A stretch of DNA of 63,103 bases, from positions 1-63,103 of the forward strand of contig JAEEHV010000078.1 of NCBI GenBank assembly GCA_016280955.1, written 5' to 3'. This DNA comes from Candidatus Gastranaerophilales bacterium. Lineage in GTDB: Bacteria; Cyanobacteriota; Vampirovibrionia; Gastranaerophilales; Gastranaerophilaceae. Position numbers and translations under genes: made by a program. Numbering within the stretch: position 1 is the stretch's first letter; each line of letters starts with the position of its first letter. The notes beneath the pieces were generated by a model. The model was not told the origin of the DNA and searched no databases. It saw nothing but the letters and a program-made list of their open reading frames with translations. Shown one piece after another: positions 38,222-44,241 of this stretch.

Positions 38222-38299
38222 GGGAGCGTAGCTCAGTTTGGTTAGAGCGCATGCCTGTCACGCATGAGGTCGCGAGTTCGAGCCTCGTCGTTCCCGCCA
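38222..38299 (+). tRNA. tRNA-Asp (anticodon GTC)
   Basis: Full cloverleaf: acceptor GGGAGCG/CGTTCCC, D arm with GGTTA, anticodon stem CATGC/GCATG with loop CTGTCAC (GTC), T arm GCGAG-TTCGAGC-CTCGT, discriminator G and encoded CCA at 38297-38299. Confidence 0.95.
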
Positions 38300-38307
38300 T
38301 TTTTAAG

Positions 38308-38331
38308 AAGAACCCGTTAGGGTTCTTTTTT
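38308..38331 (+). terminator. Intrinsic terminator after tRNA-Asp
   Basis: AAGAACCC/GGGTTCTT stem, GTTA loop, then a T run. Confidence 0.85.
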
Positions 38332-38352
38332 ATTAATATAAGGAATTAAGAA

Positions 38353-38724
38353 ATGAATTTTATAGCAGTATTCTTAGGTGGTGGGCTTGGCGCACTTGTC
38401 AGATATGTATTATATCTAATCACACCTAATTTGACCTATTTACCTTTAGCAACACTTGTTGCGAATTTTTTTGGCTGTTTTATTGCCACTGTTGTTTTTG
38501 TATATTTTGCAATGAAAAGCGGATTAAACCCTGCTTTTAAAATTTTTCTAATTACAGGATTTTGCGGAGGTTTAAGCACACTCAGTGCATTATCGCTTGA
38601 GTTGTTGCATTTTATTCATACGGAAGATTACGTAAGAGCAGCTATATATGTACTATCAACAGTCATTATATGTACCATTTCCGTATTACTTGGAGTTTAT
38701 TTAGTTAAGAGTAATTTTAGTTAG
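38353..38724 (+). CDS. crcB: Fluoride channel FluC/CrcB
   Basis: 123 residues, four membrane helices. GGGLGALVRY, TLVANFFGCF and GFCGGLSTLSALSLE are the FluC family motifs. Works as a dual-topology dimer to expel fluoride. No fluoride riboswitch is present in the short gap after the tRNA terminator. Confidence 0.93.
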   Translation: MNFIAVFLGGGLGALVRYVLYLITPNLTYLPLATLVANFFGCFIATVVFVYFAMKSGLNPAFKIFLITGFCGGLSTLSALSLELLHFIHTEDYVRAAIYVLSTVIICTISVLLGVYLVKSNFS

Positions 38725-38820
38725 GTTTCATGTATTTTTACCGTATATAAAGTTAATAAATGATTAATATATTTCTTAACTTAAAATAGTTTAAACCTTA
38801 CGTCATCAACCACACCATTA

Positions 38821-38849
38821 AAAAAGAACCACTTTCGTGGTTCTTTTTT
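38821..38849 (+). terminator. Bidirectional terminator after crcB
   Basis: AAAAAGAACCAC/GTGGTTCTTTTT stem with TTTC loop; serves crcB and the convergent gene at 38912. Confidence 0.8.
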
Positions 38850-38911
38850 ATTATATTGTGGTGCAAATAATTGCAATATACATACAAAAAATGCTTAGTT
38901 AAATAAAATAG

Positions 38912-39373
38912 TTATTTTAGCTGTAATTTTTGGCTTTGATTTGATTCAAGTTTTGCCTTAGGTATAAGTGCTACAATTGTTTCGTATGCTTTTGACCATT
39001 TTTCAACAGGTCCGTATTTATCCCCTACTGCAACGCATACACCAACATGGTCTTTTAAGTCATTTTTACTAATTTCAACAACACTATCAAAAAAACCTTT
39101 TAGTTTTTCAGCAGGTATAATCATTAAGCCCACAGATTCTGTTTTCCATTTTCTTTTAATTGAGTCCATATAAATTTTTAAGTCTTGAATATTAGAATTT
39201 GACATAACAAAACTTATTTTCTTTTTTAGCATACCTAATGAAGCTTCCATTTGAGCATCAGAAATCTCCTTTGCGGCAACACTTGGTCTGTTTTTAAAAC
39301 TTGTTGCATTTGAATTATTTCTGGTCGAAATACTTTTGTTGTACATGTTTGCTGATATTGCATTTATATTCAT
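38912..39373 (-). CDS. Unknown 153-aa protein with N-terminal TSFKN motif
   Basis: No family recognised. A polar Asn/Ser-rich N-terminus (1-32) contains TSFKN at 24-28. The rest is helical with a beta-rich C-terminal part. It is one of five small proteins in the window with this type of N-terminal motif. No signal peptide of the Sec type. RBS AAAAGGAG. Confidence 0.6.
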   Translation of the reverse strand: MNINAISANMYNKSISTRNNSNATSFKNRPSVAAKEISDAQMEASLGMLKKKISFVMSNSNIQDLKIYMDSIKRKWKTESVGLMIIPAEKLKGFFDSVVEISKNDLKDHVGVCVAVGDKYGPVEKWSKAYETIVALIPKAKLESNQSQKLQLK

Positions 39374-39497
39374 GATTTTACTCCTTTTCTATTATATAAG
39401 TTCTGAAAATAAATAATTTGCTAGTAATTATCTCAAATATTACAAAAATATTTTATTTGTTTATACAATAAAATTTAATTTTGTTCCGGCTGTATTA

Positions 39498-39507
39498 GGG
39501 GTAAATA
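39498..39507 (+). repeat. Single GGGGTAAATA element
   Basis: One copy of the decamer found in tandem at 8498 and 42161, here downstream of the thioesterase gene in an otherwise featureless gap. Confidence 0.6.
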
Positions 39508-39559
39508 ATACTAGAATTTAAGTTCAAACTTTCGGCTTTTGTTGTAATAATGATTATAT

Positions 39560-40357
39560 TTACTGCTCGTTTTTAACATCTAAATTATAATCAACGATAT
39601 GGGTTTTTGTATTTCTTTCATTTACCCCTTCCCATGTTGTTGCAATATCACAAACAGGAATTCCGTCTTTTTCAATCTTATGAACAAAGGTTTTAGCATT
39701 GTTTGTTCCGTAAGTAACGCAAGTAAGAATATCGCCTAAAAAAGTTTCTCTATTAAATCTTATACTTAATTGTTTAACTGTATTGTTTTTTCTGAACTCA
39801 ACAGATGCAGACATTTCTGCTATGTTTATATAACTTTTGTTATTAACATGCTTGTTGAAATCTAAATCAGATAAATTTATTGTATGAGTAATTTCGTTGC
39901 ATTTTTCGGTAGTTTCAGGCAAAGAAAACTTCTTGTGTTCTCCCAAGACCAATTCAGGACATATTTCAAATCTTTCTGATATAATATCGGTTTTAACGGG
40001 ACGTTTTGTATTTGTATCGATTAAAAACCAAAGTGCATTACCTTTGGCAAAAGGCTCGCCATGGTGTGTAATTTCATAATCGGTATAAATTTTTAATTTG
40101 GATAGTTCAGAAATCCATATTTTTATCTCAATTTCTTCAGACCAAAAGGGTAATTTATCAATAAATTCTATATTAAATTCTGTTACCACCCAATACATAT
40201 TTTCAGGAAACAAATCATAGGCTGCAACCCTTTTTGTTGCACAATATCTTGCAAAAGCATCCTGCAGATACATTATTGCTGAAATAGGTCTTAACCTGTA
40301 TTCAAATAAATCCATATTATCGAGGATTACGTTGTATGTTTTTGTGTATTTATCCAT
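39560..40357 (-). CDS. Acyl-ACP thioesterase
   Basis: 265 residues forming two hot-dog domains, as in FatA/FatB-type thioesterases. The second domain has DLDFNKHVNNKSYI (about 173-186), the catalytic D-x-N-x-H motif. It releases free fatty acids from acyl carrier protein. The left border gene of the accessory island: its upstream region lacks the island promoter. Confidence 0.88.
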   Translation of the reverse strand: MDKYTKTYNVILDNMDLFEYRLRPISAIMYLQDAFARYCATKRVAAYDLFPENMYWVVTEFNIEFIDKLPFWSEEIEIKIWISELSKLKIYTDYEITHHGEPFAKGNALWFLIDTNTKRPVKTDIISERFEICPELVLGEHKKFSLPETTEKCNEITHTINLSDLDFNKHVNNKSYINIAEMSASVEFRKNNTVKQLSIRFNRETFLGDILTCVTYGTNNAKTFVHKIEKDGIPVCDIATTWEGVNERNTKTHIVDYNLDVKNEQ

Positions 40358-40455
40358 TTATTTTATCTCTTATAATACTTAAAGCTCATAGGACAATAAT
40401 AGCATAAACAGACATTACGAACTCAAAAGTAATATCAAATTATATTCACAACCAC

Positions 40456-40486
40456 GTCCGCATATGACACATCAATACCTTATAAT
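40456..40486 (+). promoter_or_regulatory. Island promoter A (PafBC-type)
   Basis: GTCC (40456-40459), four bases, ATGACA (40464-40469), N11, TATAAT (40481-40486). Drives the 174-aa gene at 40524. Confidence 0.7.
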
Positions 40487-40523
40487 TAGTTTGTAACTAC
40501 AAAAAGAAAAAGGCGGCAAAATT

Positions 40524-41048
40524 ATGGAATACGAAGAAATTTCAAAAATATTTTATGAATTATTAAAAGACGAACTGCAACGAAAACCAATGACAGCAGC
40601 AGAACTTAATAACCCTATGGAGCATGATAAAAAAGAGGCATTATATAATGCCATATATTGTTATGATGAGCAGAATAAGTTATGTGGATTTAATATTCAG
40701 CCTCGCATTGAAGAAAAAGAAATTTATAAATTGAGATACTATATACCTCTTATAGATAATTCATGGACAGGTATTAAAAAGGCTGAGAACTTGCCGGATA
40801 AGAAAATCAAGATAGGATTCGAAGGAGAATACATATCACAAAATGAACTCTTAAAAAAGAATGATTTAATGCTTGCAAAGGCAATGTTGTTTAACTTCAA
40901 TGTATATGGAGTTCTTAATTTAGGTAACGGTGTTGCCGGAATCCTTTCTCCAGACATTTTATATCTTGTTTTAAGAAGATTTAAAAATGCAGGATATCCT
41001 GTTAATGATGCAACAAAAAAAATGAACGAAGGGAAATTGTTTGTATAA
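40524..41048 (+). CDS. Unknown 174-aa protein of the island regulon
   Basis: No family recognised. N-terminal helices (1-45) are followed by a mixed region with EEKEIYKLRYYIPLIDNSW and KIKIGFEGEYISQNELLKKND, and a C-terminal helical part. No membrane segment. RBS AAAGGCGG. It is included in the island because its promoter (40456-40486) has the shared GWCC-N4-WTGWCA-N11-TAnnnT form. Confidence 0.65.
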   Translation: MEYEEISKIFYELLKDELQRKPMTAAELNNPMEHDKKEALYNAIYCYDEQNKLCGFNIQPRIEEKEIYKLRYYIPLIDNSWTGIKKAENLPDKKIKIGFEGEYISQNELLKKNDLMLAKAMLFNFNVYGVLNLGNGVAGILSPDILYLVLRRFKNAGYPVNDATKKMNEGKLFV

Positions 41049-41079
41049 TTTTAATATTAATATAATATAAATTCGCCCT

Positions 41080-41110
41080 GTCCATTTTTGACATAGTCAT
41101 GTTATATCCT
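41080..41110 (+). promoter_or_regulatory. Island promoter B
   Basis: GTCC (41080-41083), N4, TTGACA (41088-41093), N11, TATCCT (41105-41110). Drives the minimal SMC-like ATPase. Confidence 0.7.
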
Positions 41111-41137
41111 TTTCTTATAAAAAAAAGGAGTACGATT

Positions 41138-41662
41138 ATGAAAATACATTCAGTCTTAATCAGCAACTACAAAGGAATAAATTTATCAATCAATTTAAGT
41201 GACGGAATTAATGTCATTACAGGTGAAAACGGCAGCGGTAAAAGCAATATATTAGAAGCTATGAGATTTGCCCTTGGGGAAGATATAAGTTTCAAATCTA
41301 ATGCTGTAACAAATAAAAGGAATTTTGCGATAATAAAGGTTATATTGGCTAATAAATCACTACTATTAGACAAATACAGTATATTAAAGAAATTATACAG
41401 GTCAGGTAATGTAAAAACATTTTTTAGTGATGATTTACCTGAAAACATTGATTGTTTACTGCTTGATTACGACTCACATTGTTTTATGAATCAAGAAAAA
41501 TTGCAGGAATTTATTAATGAGCTTAAAGAAAAATCGAAAGATACCCAAATCATTATCGTTAGTCAGTCTAAAGAGATAATTGACCTTGCGGATTGTGTGT
41601 TCAAAACGCAACGTGTCAGAGACGGTTACACAGTTACTACTCAAAACAAAGCTGTTGCTTAA
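41138..41662 (+). CDS. Minimal SMC/RecF-like ATPase head
   Basis: 174 residues starting at ATG 41138 after AAAAGGAG. N-terminal SMC/RecF motif: LISNYKGI, then Walker A GENGSGKS (29-36) and NILEAMRFAL. The C-terminal part has a Walker-B-like LLLDYDS (107-113) and VSQSKEI. The ABC signature (LSGG), coiled coil and hinge are absent, the catalytic Glu after Walker B is Tyr, and the H-loop His is Gln. It can probably bind but not efficiently hydrolyse ATP. Small SMC-like proteins are common defence partners. Confidence 0.75.
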   Translation: MKIHSVLISNYKGINLSINLSDGINVITGENGSGKSNILEAMRFALGEDISFKSNAVTNKRNFAIIKVILANKSLLLDKYSILKKLYRSGNVKTFFSDDLPENIDCLLLDYDSHCFMNQEKLQEFINELKEKSKDTQIIIVSQSKEIIDLADCVFKTQRVRDGYTVTTQNKAVA

Positions 41663-41676
41663 GTTGCAAAAAAAAT

Positions 41677-42093
41677 TCATATTAGTATTGATTTAATGAA
41701 TTTATATTTGCTGACAACTACTATGGATATATTTTCGGTAGCTGTAAAATCATTTTCTTTAATTTTATCAGAATTAATAACAACAATACCTTTTCTGCTG
41801 CCCATCTCCTTAATAAAGTATTCTAAATCTTCTTGTAAATTATTTATCTCATTATCATTTTTGATTAAAAGTGGAATTTCAGAAAGATTTCTCATAATAT
41901 CTGCAACTTCCTTCCAGTCATCAGGAGTATATGTTTCTTCATTTTTGTTGCCACTTTTTATTGTCCAGAATAGGTTCTTTACTAAATCTTCTCTTTTGAT
42001 TTCCGATAATATAATAATTGTAGGAATTTTTTGATTCACTGTTTTTTCAATTATAACTTCAGTAATCTTTTTTAATAAATCGCTATCTGTCAT
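41677..42093 (-). CDS. DnaB-like RecA-fold fragment lacking Walker A, 138 aa
   Basis: Aligned by eye to DnaB C-terminal domains it begins at the strand after the Walker A helix. IIILSEIKREDLVKNLFW matches DnaB's SLEMS-type strand and helix. YTPDDWKEVADIMRNLSEIPLLIKND matches the L(T)D-E-W..LS..PL.IDD segment. GIVVINSDKI stands where Walker B (GLIVIDYLQL) would be. Walker A is missing and the Walker B Asp is Asn-Ser, so it cannot hydrolyse NTP. A complete DnaB-like partner is 1.2 kb away. RBS AGGAG. Confidence 0.6.
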   Translation of the reverse strand: MTDSDLLKKITEVIIEKTVNQKIPTIIILSEIKREDLVKNLFWTIKSGNKNEETYTPDDWKEVADIMRNLSEIPLLIKNDNEINNLQEDLEYFIKEMGSRKGIVVINSDKIKENDFTATENISIVVVSKYKFIKSILI

Positions 42094-42113
42094 AAAATCT
42101 CCTATATATTTAC

Positions 42114-42144
42114 ATCATAATTTATCAGACTGACAAATATGGTC
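42114..42144 (-). promoter_or_regulatory. Island promoter C
   Basis: Minus strand: GACC (42144-42141), N4, TTGTCA (42136-42131), N11, TATGAT (42119-42114). Drives the DnaB-like fragment. Divergent from promoter D. Confidence 0.75.
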
Positions 42145-42145
42145 A

Positions 42146-42184
42146 GGGTAAATATAGGGGGGGGTAAATATTGGGGGGTAAATA
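42146..42184 (+). repeat. GGGGTAAATA repeats between divergent promoters C and D
   Basis: GGGTAAATA at 42146 and GGGGTAAATA at 42161 and 42175, the latter two 14 bp apart as in the 8498 array, each preceded by extra Gs. They fill the space between two divergent island promoters. Confidence 0.75.
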
Positions 42185-42199
42185 AAAATTTTAGCCCCT

Positions 42200-42230
42200 G
42201 TCCAAATTTGTCAGGGTAGTATTTTATGAT
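42200..42230 (+). promoter_or_regulatory. Island promoter D, no protein gene downstream
   Basis: GTCC (42200-42203), N4, TTGTCA (42208-42213), N11, TATGAT (42225-42230). The only island promoter not followed by a coding region; a structured RNA begins about 7 bases later. Confidence 0.75.
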
Positions 42231-42236
42231 AGTTAT

Positions 42237-42370
42237 ACAGATGAGCGGTTCGCTCAAATCTTGGAACTAAAACGGCTGAGTTATCGTTGTTTCGCTAGCG
42301 CTCAACAACGGCTGTTTTATATAACAAGGGCAATTAAAGATTATTCTTTAGTTGCCTTTGTTATATTTCA
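42237..42370 (+). ncRNA. Putative structured ncRNA, convergent with the reverse transcriptase gene
   Basis: Three hairpins follow promoter D. H1 is TGAGCG/CGCTCA (42242-42256). H2 is a 10-bp outer stem (42268-42277 with 42310-42319) plus an inner GTTGTT/AACAAC stem (42286-42291, 42304-42309). H3 is an uninterrupted 22-bp stem (42319-42340 with 42345-42366) and TTAT loop; H2 and H3 share base 42319, so only one can use it. The four non-Watson-Crick pairs (274-313, 277-310, 328-357, 334-351; last three digits) are all G-U on the plus strand and would be A-C on the minus strand, which points to a plus-strand RNA. No Us follow H3, so it is not a simple terminator; the 3' end is unknown. Confidence 0.6.
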
Positions 42371-42411
42371 CCCATCACCCTAGCCCTCTCCCACAAGGGG
42401 CGGGGGAACTA
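42371..42411 (+). repeat. REP-like GC-rich palindrome overlapping the RT 3' end
   Basis: CCCATCACCCTAGCCCTCTCCC, loop, GGGGCGGGGG-type element, related to the copies at 62541 and 32941. Read on the minus strand it encodes the last 11 residues and stop of the reverse transcriptase. Confidence 0.75.
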
Positions 42412-43325
42412 AAAATTTTCATTAATTTTTTTAAACAAGATTTTTGCTGAATATTAAATCTGACAAGAAGGTTAAATATATAAAAAACAATTCTTACATA
42501 GTATTCTTCATCAACAGATTTTATATAAGCCAGATGTCCCAATATTTCTAACCCATGTTCTTTGAATGTTTTTTGTTTGTTAAATTGAATCGGATAAAGC
42601 ATATTATAAAAATAAGCACGATACTTTCTTTTATCCTCTTTTGTGAGAACAGGCTGTTTATTATTTACTCCCAAACCCAAAATTTGCTGTCGTTTATTAG
42701 ACGATATGTATTTTATTTTTTCAACGTTTACCCCAAATCCCATTTCTTTAAAATGATTTAGCACTTCAAGCTCAACAAGGCTTAATATGTACTGAGGATT
42801 GTCCGTAGAAAAGAACAAGTCATCCAAGTATCTTGAATACGTGACACTATACTTTCTGCAAAACTCATTGATTTCCAAATCAAATTCCAGCAGCAGAAGA
42901 TTTGCTATATATGGTGATGTCGGTGCTCCTGTCGGAAGTTTACCATTTATGGTACACATAGAAAATATTTGCTCTGTATCAAATTCATCATTGCGCTGAA
43001 TTATGTTTGGAGATTGATATAACGCAACATATTTATGTATAACAGACCTAATTTGTTCTTCTGAAATAGAATTATAAAAATCAAGAATATCAAGCTTCAT
43101 AAGCCACTTTTTGCCACAATGAACTGAGGCAGCCTCTTTTACAGACATAGAAGTCCAATGCGGTTTAAAATACTTTCTCATTATGATTCGCTGTACCTTC
43201 TTTAGAGCAGGAGAAGGGATATATATAGTACGTTTATTGCATTTACGCACGTCATAATAAAACCACGGTGTTAGTACTATTCGTTCCGGATTTTCTTTAC
43301 AGTTGTAATTTGACGGAAATTTCAT
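42375..43325 (-). CDS. Retron-type reverse transcriptase
   Basis: 316 residues. RT motifs: EAASVH (64-69) like the retron NAxxH region; motif A LDILDFYNSIS (78-88); motif B LPTGAPTSPYIANL (130-143); catalytic YLDD (166-169); and QQILGLGVN (213-221) at the place of the retron VTGL motif. No endonuclease, maturase or integrase domain follows. Start ATG 43325 follows AAGGGG and overlaps no coding sequence; the DnaB-like gene ends 15 bases upstream, so no room remains for an msr-msd between them. The C-terminal SSPAPCGRGLG is encoded by a repeat element. Confidence 0.85.
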   Translation of the reverse strand: MKFPSNYNCKENPERIVLTPWFYYDVRKCNKRTIYIPSPALKKVQRIIMRKYFKPHWTSMSVKEAASVHCGKKWLMKLDILDFYNSISEEQIRSVIHKYVALYQSPNIIQRNDEFDTEQIFSMCTINGKLPTGAPTSPYIANLLLLEFDLEINEFCRKYSVTYSRYLDDLFFSTDNPQYILSLVELEVLNHFKEMGFGVNVEKIKYISSNKRQQILGLGVNNKQPVLTKEDKRKYRAYFYNMLYPIQFNKQKTFKEHGLEILGHLAYIKSVDEEYYVRIVFYIFNLLVRFNIQQKSCLKKLMKIFSSPAPCGRGLG

Positions 43326-43339
43326 AATACATTTACCCC

Positions 43340-44152
43340 TTAAAATGTAGTGGTACACTGACAATTTCTAAAAAATCCGTGTTTGAAATCGAGATAAATC
43401 GTTCCCACAGGACCGACTAAATTTTTTTCAATAATAATTTTATTTTGTGGAAATTCAGGTTCAGATTCATAATATGAGTCACGATATATCATTAAAATCA
43501 CATCTGATATTTCTTCTAACAAACTTCCGTTTCTTAAGTCTGAGAGTAGCGGGTGCTTATCAAATCTGGCTTCAACGGCTCGTGATAATTGTGATAACAG
43601 AACGACAATCACATTATTTTCAACAGCAATGCGTTTTATCTCTTTTATTACAAGGTTAACTGCTTCTGTCAGATTAGGAGCTTTTGGGGCTTCTATTAAT
43701 TGAACATAATCAATAAATACAATATCGGGTTTTATTTCCTGTATTTTAGTTTCTATATCTTCTATTTTCAGATTTGTTTTATCAACAATTTCTAATTTCT
43801 TATCAATGTAAGAATCAAGAACTATATTAACTTCTTCTTCACGAACTTTACCATCCAAGAGTTTTAAAAGCGGCGTTCCTATTTTTTCCGAAACCAACCT
43901 CATTACGTATTTTGATTTTGGTGAATCCATAATAAAACATAAGACATTTTTATTTTTTTCAACCATGTGATTAATAAGAGAGATAGAAAAATTAGTTTTA
44001 CCCATTGCAGGTCGTCCGCCGATTGTAATAACATTACCGCCTTCAATGTATTTGCAAAAAATATCCAGCTCTTCAAATCCTGTTGAAAAGAAGTCTGTCA
44101 TTTTTAATCTTTCCTGTTCATTTAAATAAATTTCTTTAATATTGTTACTCAT
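43340..44152 (-). CDS. Stand-alone DnaB-helicase C-domain ATPase
   Basis: 270 residues with the DnaB C-terminal (RecA-like) domain only: Walker A GGRPAMGKT (45-53), Walker B FIDYVQLI (146-153), LSQLSRAVEAR..PLLSDLRNGSLLEEISDVILMIYRD (186-225). DnaB's N-terminal domain, needed for primase contact, is missing. In KNLVGPVG (243-250) the Arg of DnaB's K-x-R-N-G-P finger motif is Leu. Start ATG 44152 after GGAGGAG. It leads an operon with the reverse transcriptase. Probably a DNA-binding partner or effector, not a replicative helicase. Confidence 0.85.
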   Translation of the reverse strand: MSNNIKEIYLNEQERLKMTDFFSTGFEELDIFCKYIEGGNVITIGGRPAMGKTNFSISLINHMVEKNKNVLCFIMDSPKSKYVMRLVSEKIGTPLLKLLDGKVREEEVNIVLDSYIDKKLEIVDKTNLKIEDIETKIQEIKPDIVFIDYVQLIEAPKAPNLTEAVNLVIKEIKRIAVENNVIVVLLSQLSRAVEARFDKHPLLSDLRNGSLLEEISDVILMIYRDSYYESEPEFPQNKIIIEKNLVGPVGTIYLDFKHGFFRNCQCTTTF

Positions 44153-44168
44153 GTACTCCTCCAATAAA

Positions 44169-44198
44169 AATAACCGGTATATCACTATACCGGTTATT
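44169..44198 (-). promoter_or_regulatory. Perfect 13-bp inverted repeat over the DnaB-like/RT operon promoter
   Basis: AATAACCGGTATA and its complement are separated by TCAC. One arm overlaps the -10 box (44196-44201) and the transcription start should fall within the repeat, so it fits a repressor operator better than a leader hairpin. No other island promoter has it. Confidence 0.65.
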
Positions 44199-44226
44199 CT
44201 ATCATTCTACACTGACAATTTAGGTC
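44196..44226 (-). promoter_or_regulatory. Island promoter E (best PafBC match)
   Basis: Minus strand: GACC (44226-44223), N4, TTGTCAGTG (44218-44210), N8, TAGAAT (44201-44196). This fits the mycobacterial RecA-NDp consensus TTGTCRGTG-N8-TAnnnT exactly. Drives the DnaB-like/RT operon. Confidence 0.8.
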
Positions 44227-44241
44227 GTGCTTAATCTTTAT

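Noticed and set aside
38300..38352. Fluoride riboswitch before crcB
   Set aside because: The 53-base gap holds the tRNA terminator and RBS only; the riboswitch core is absent.
42319..42366. 22-bp hairpin as an intrinsic terminator of the RT operon
   Set aside because: Neither strand has a T run after the stem, and the non-canonical pairs fit a plus-strand RNA, opposite to the RT mRNA.
42375..43325. RT as part of a diversity-generating retroelement
   Set aside because: Motif B reads LPTGAPTSP, not the DGR-type GxxxSQ; no Avd-like gene, and no template/variable repeat pair with A-biased changes was seen nearby.
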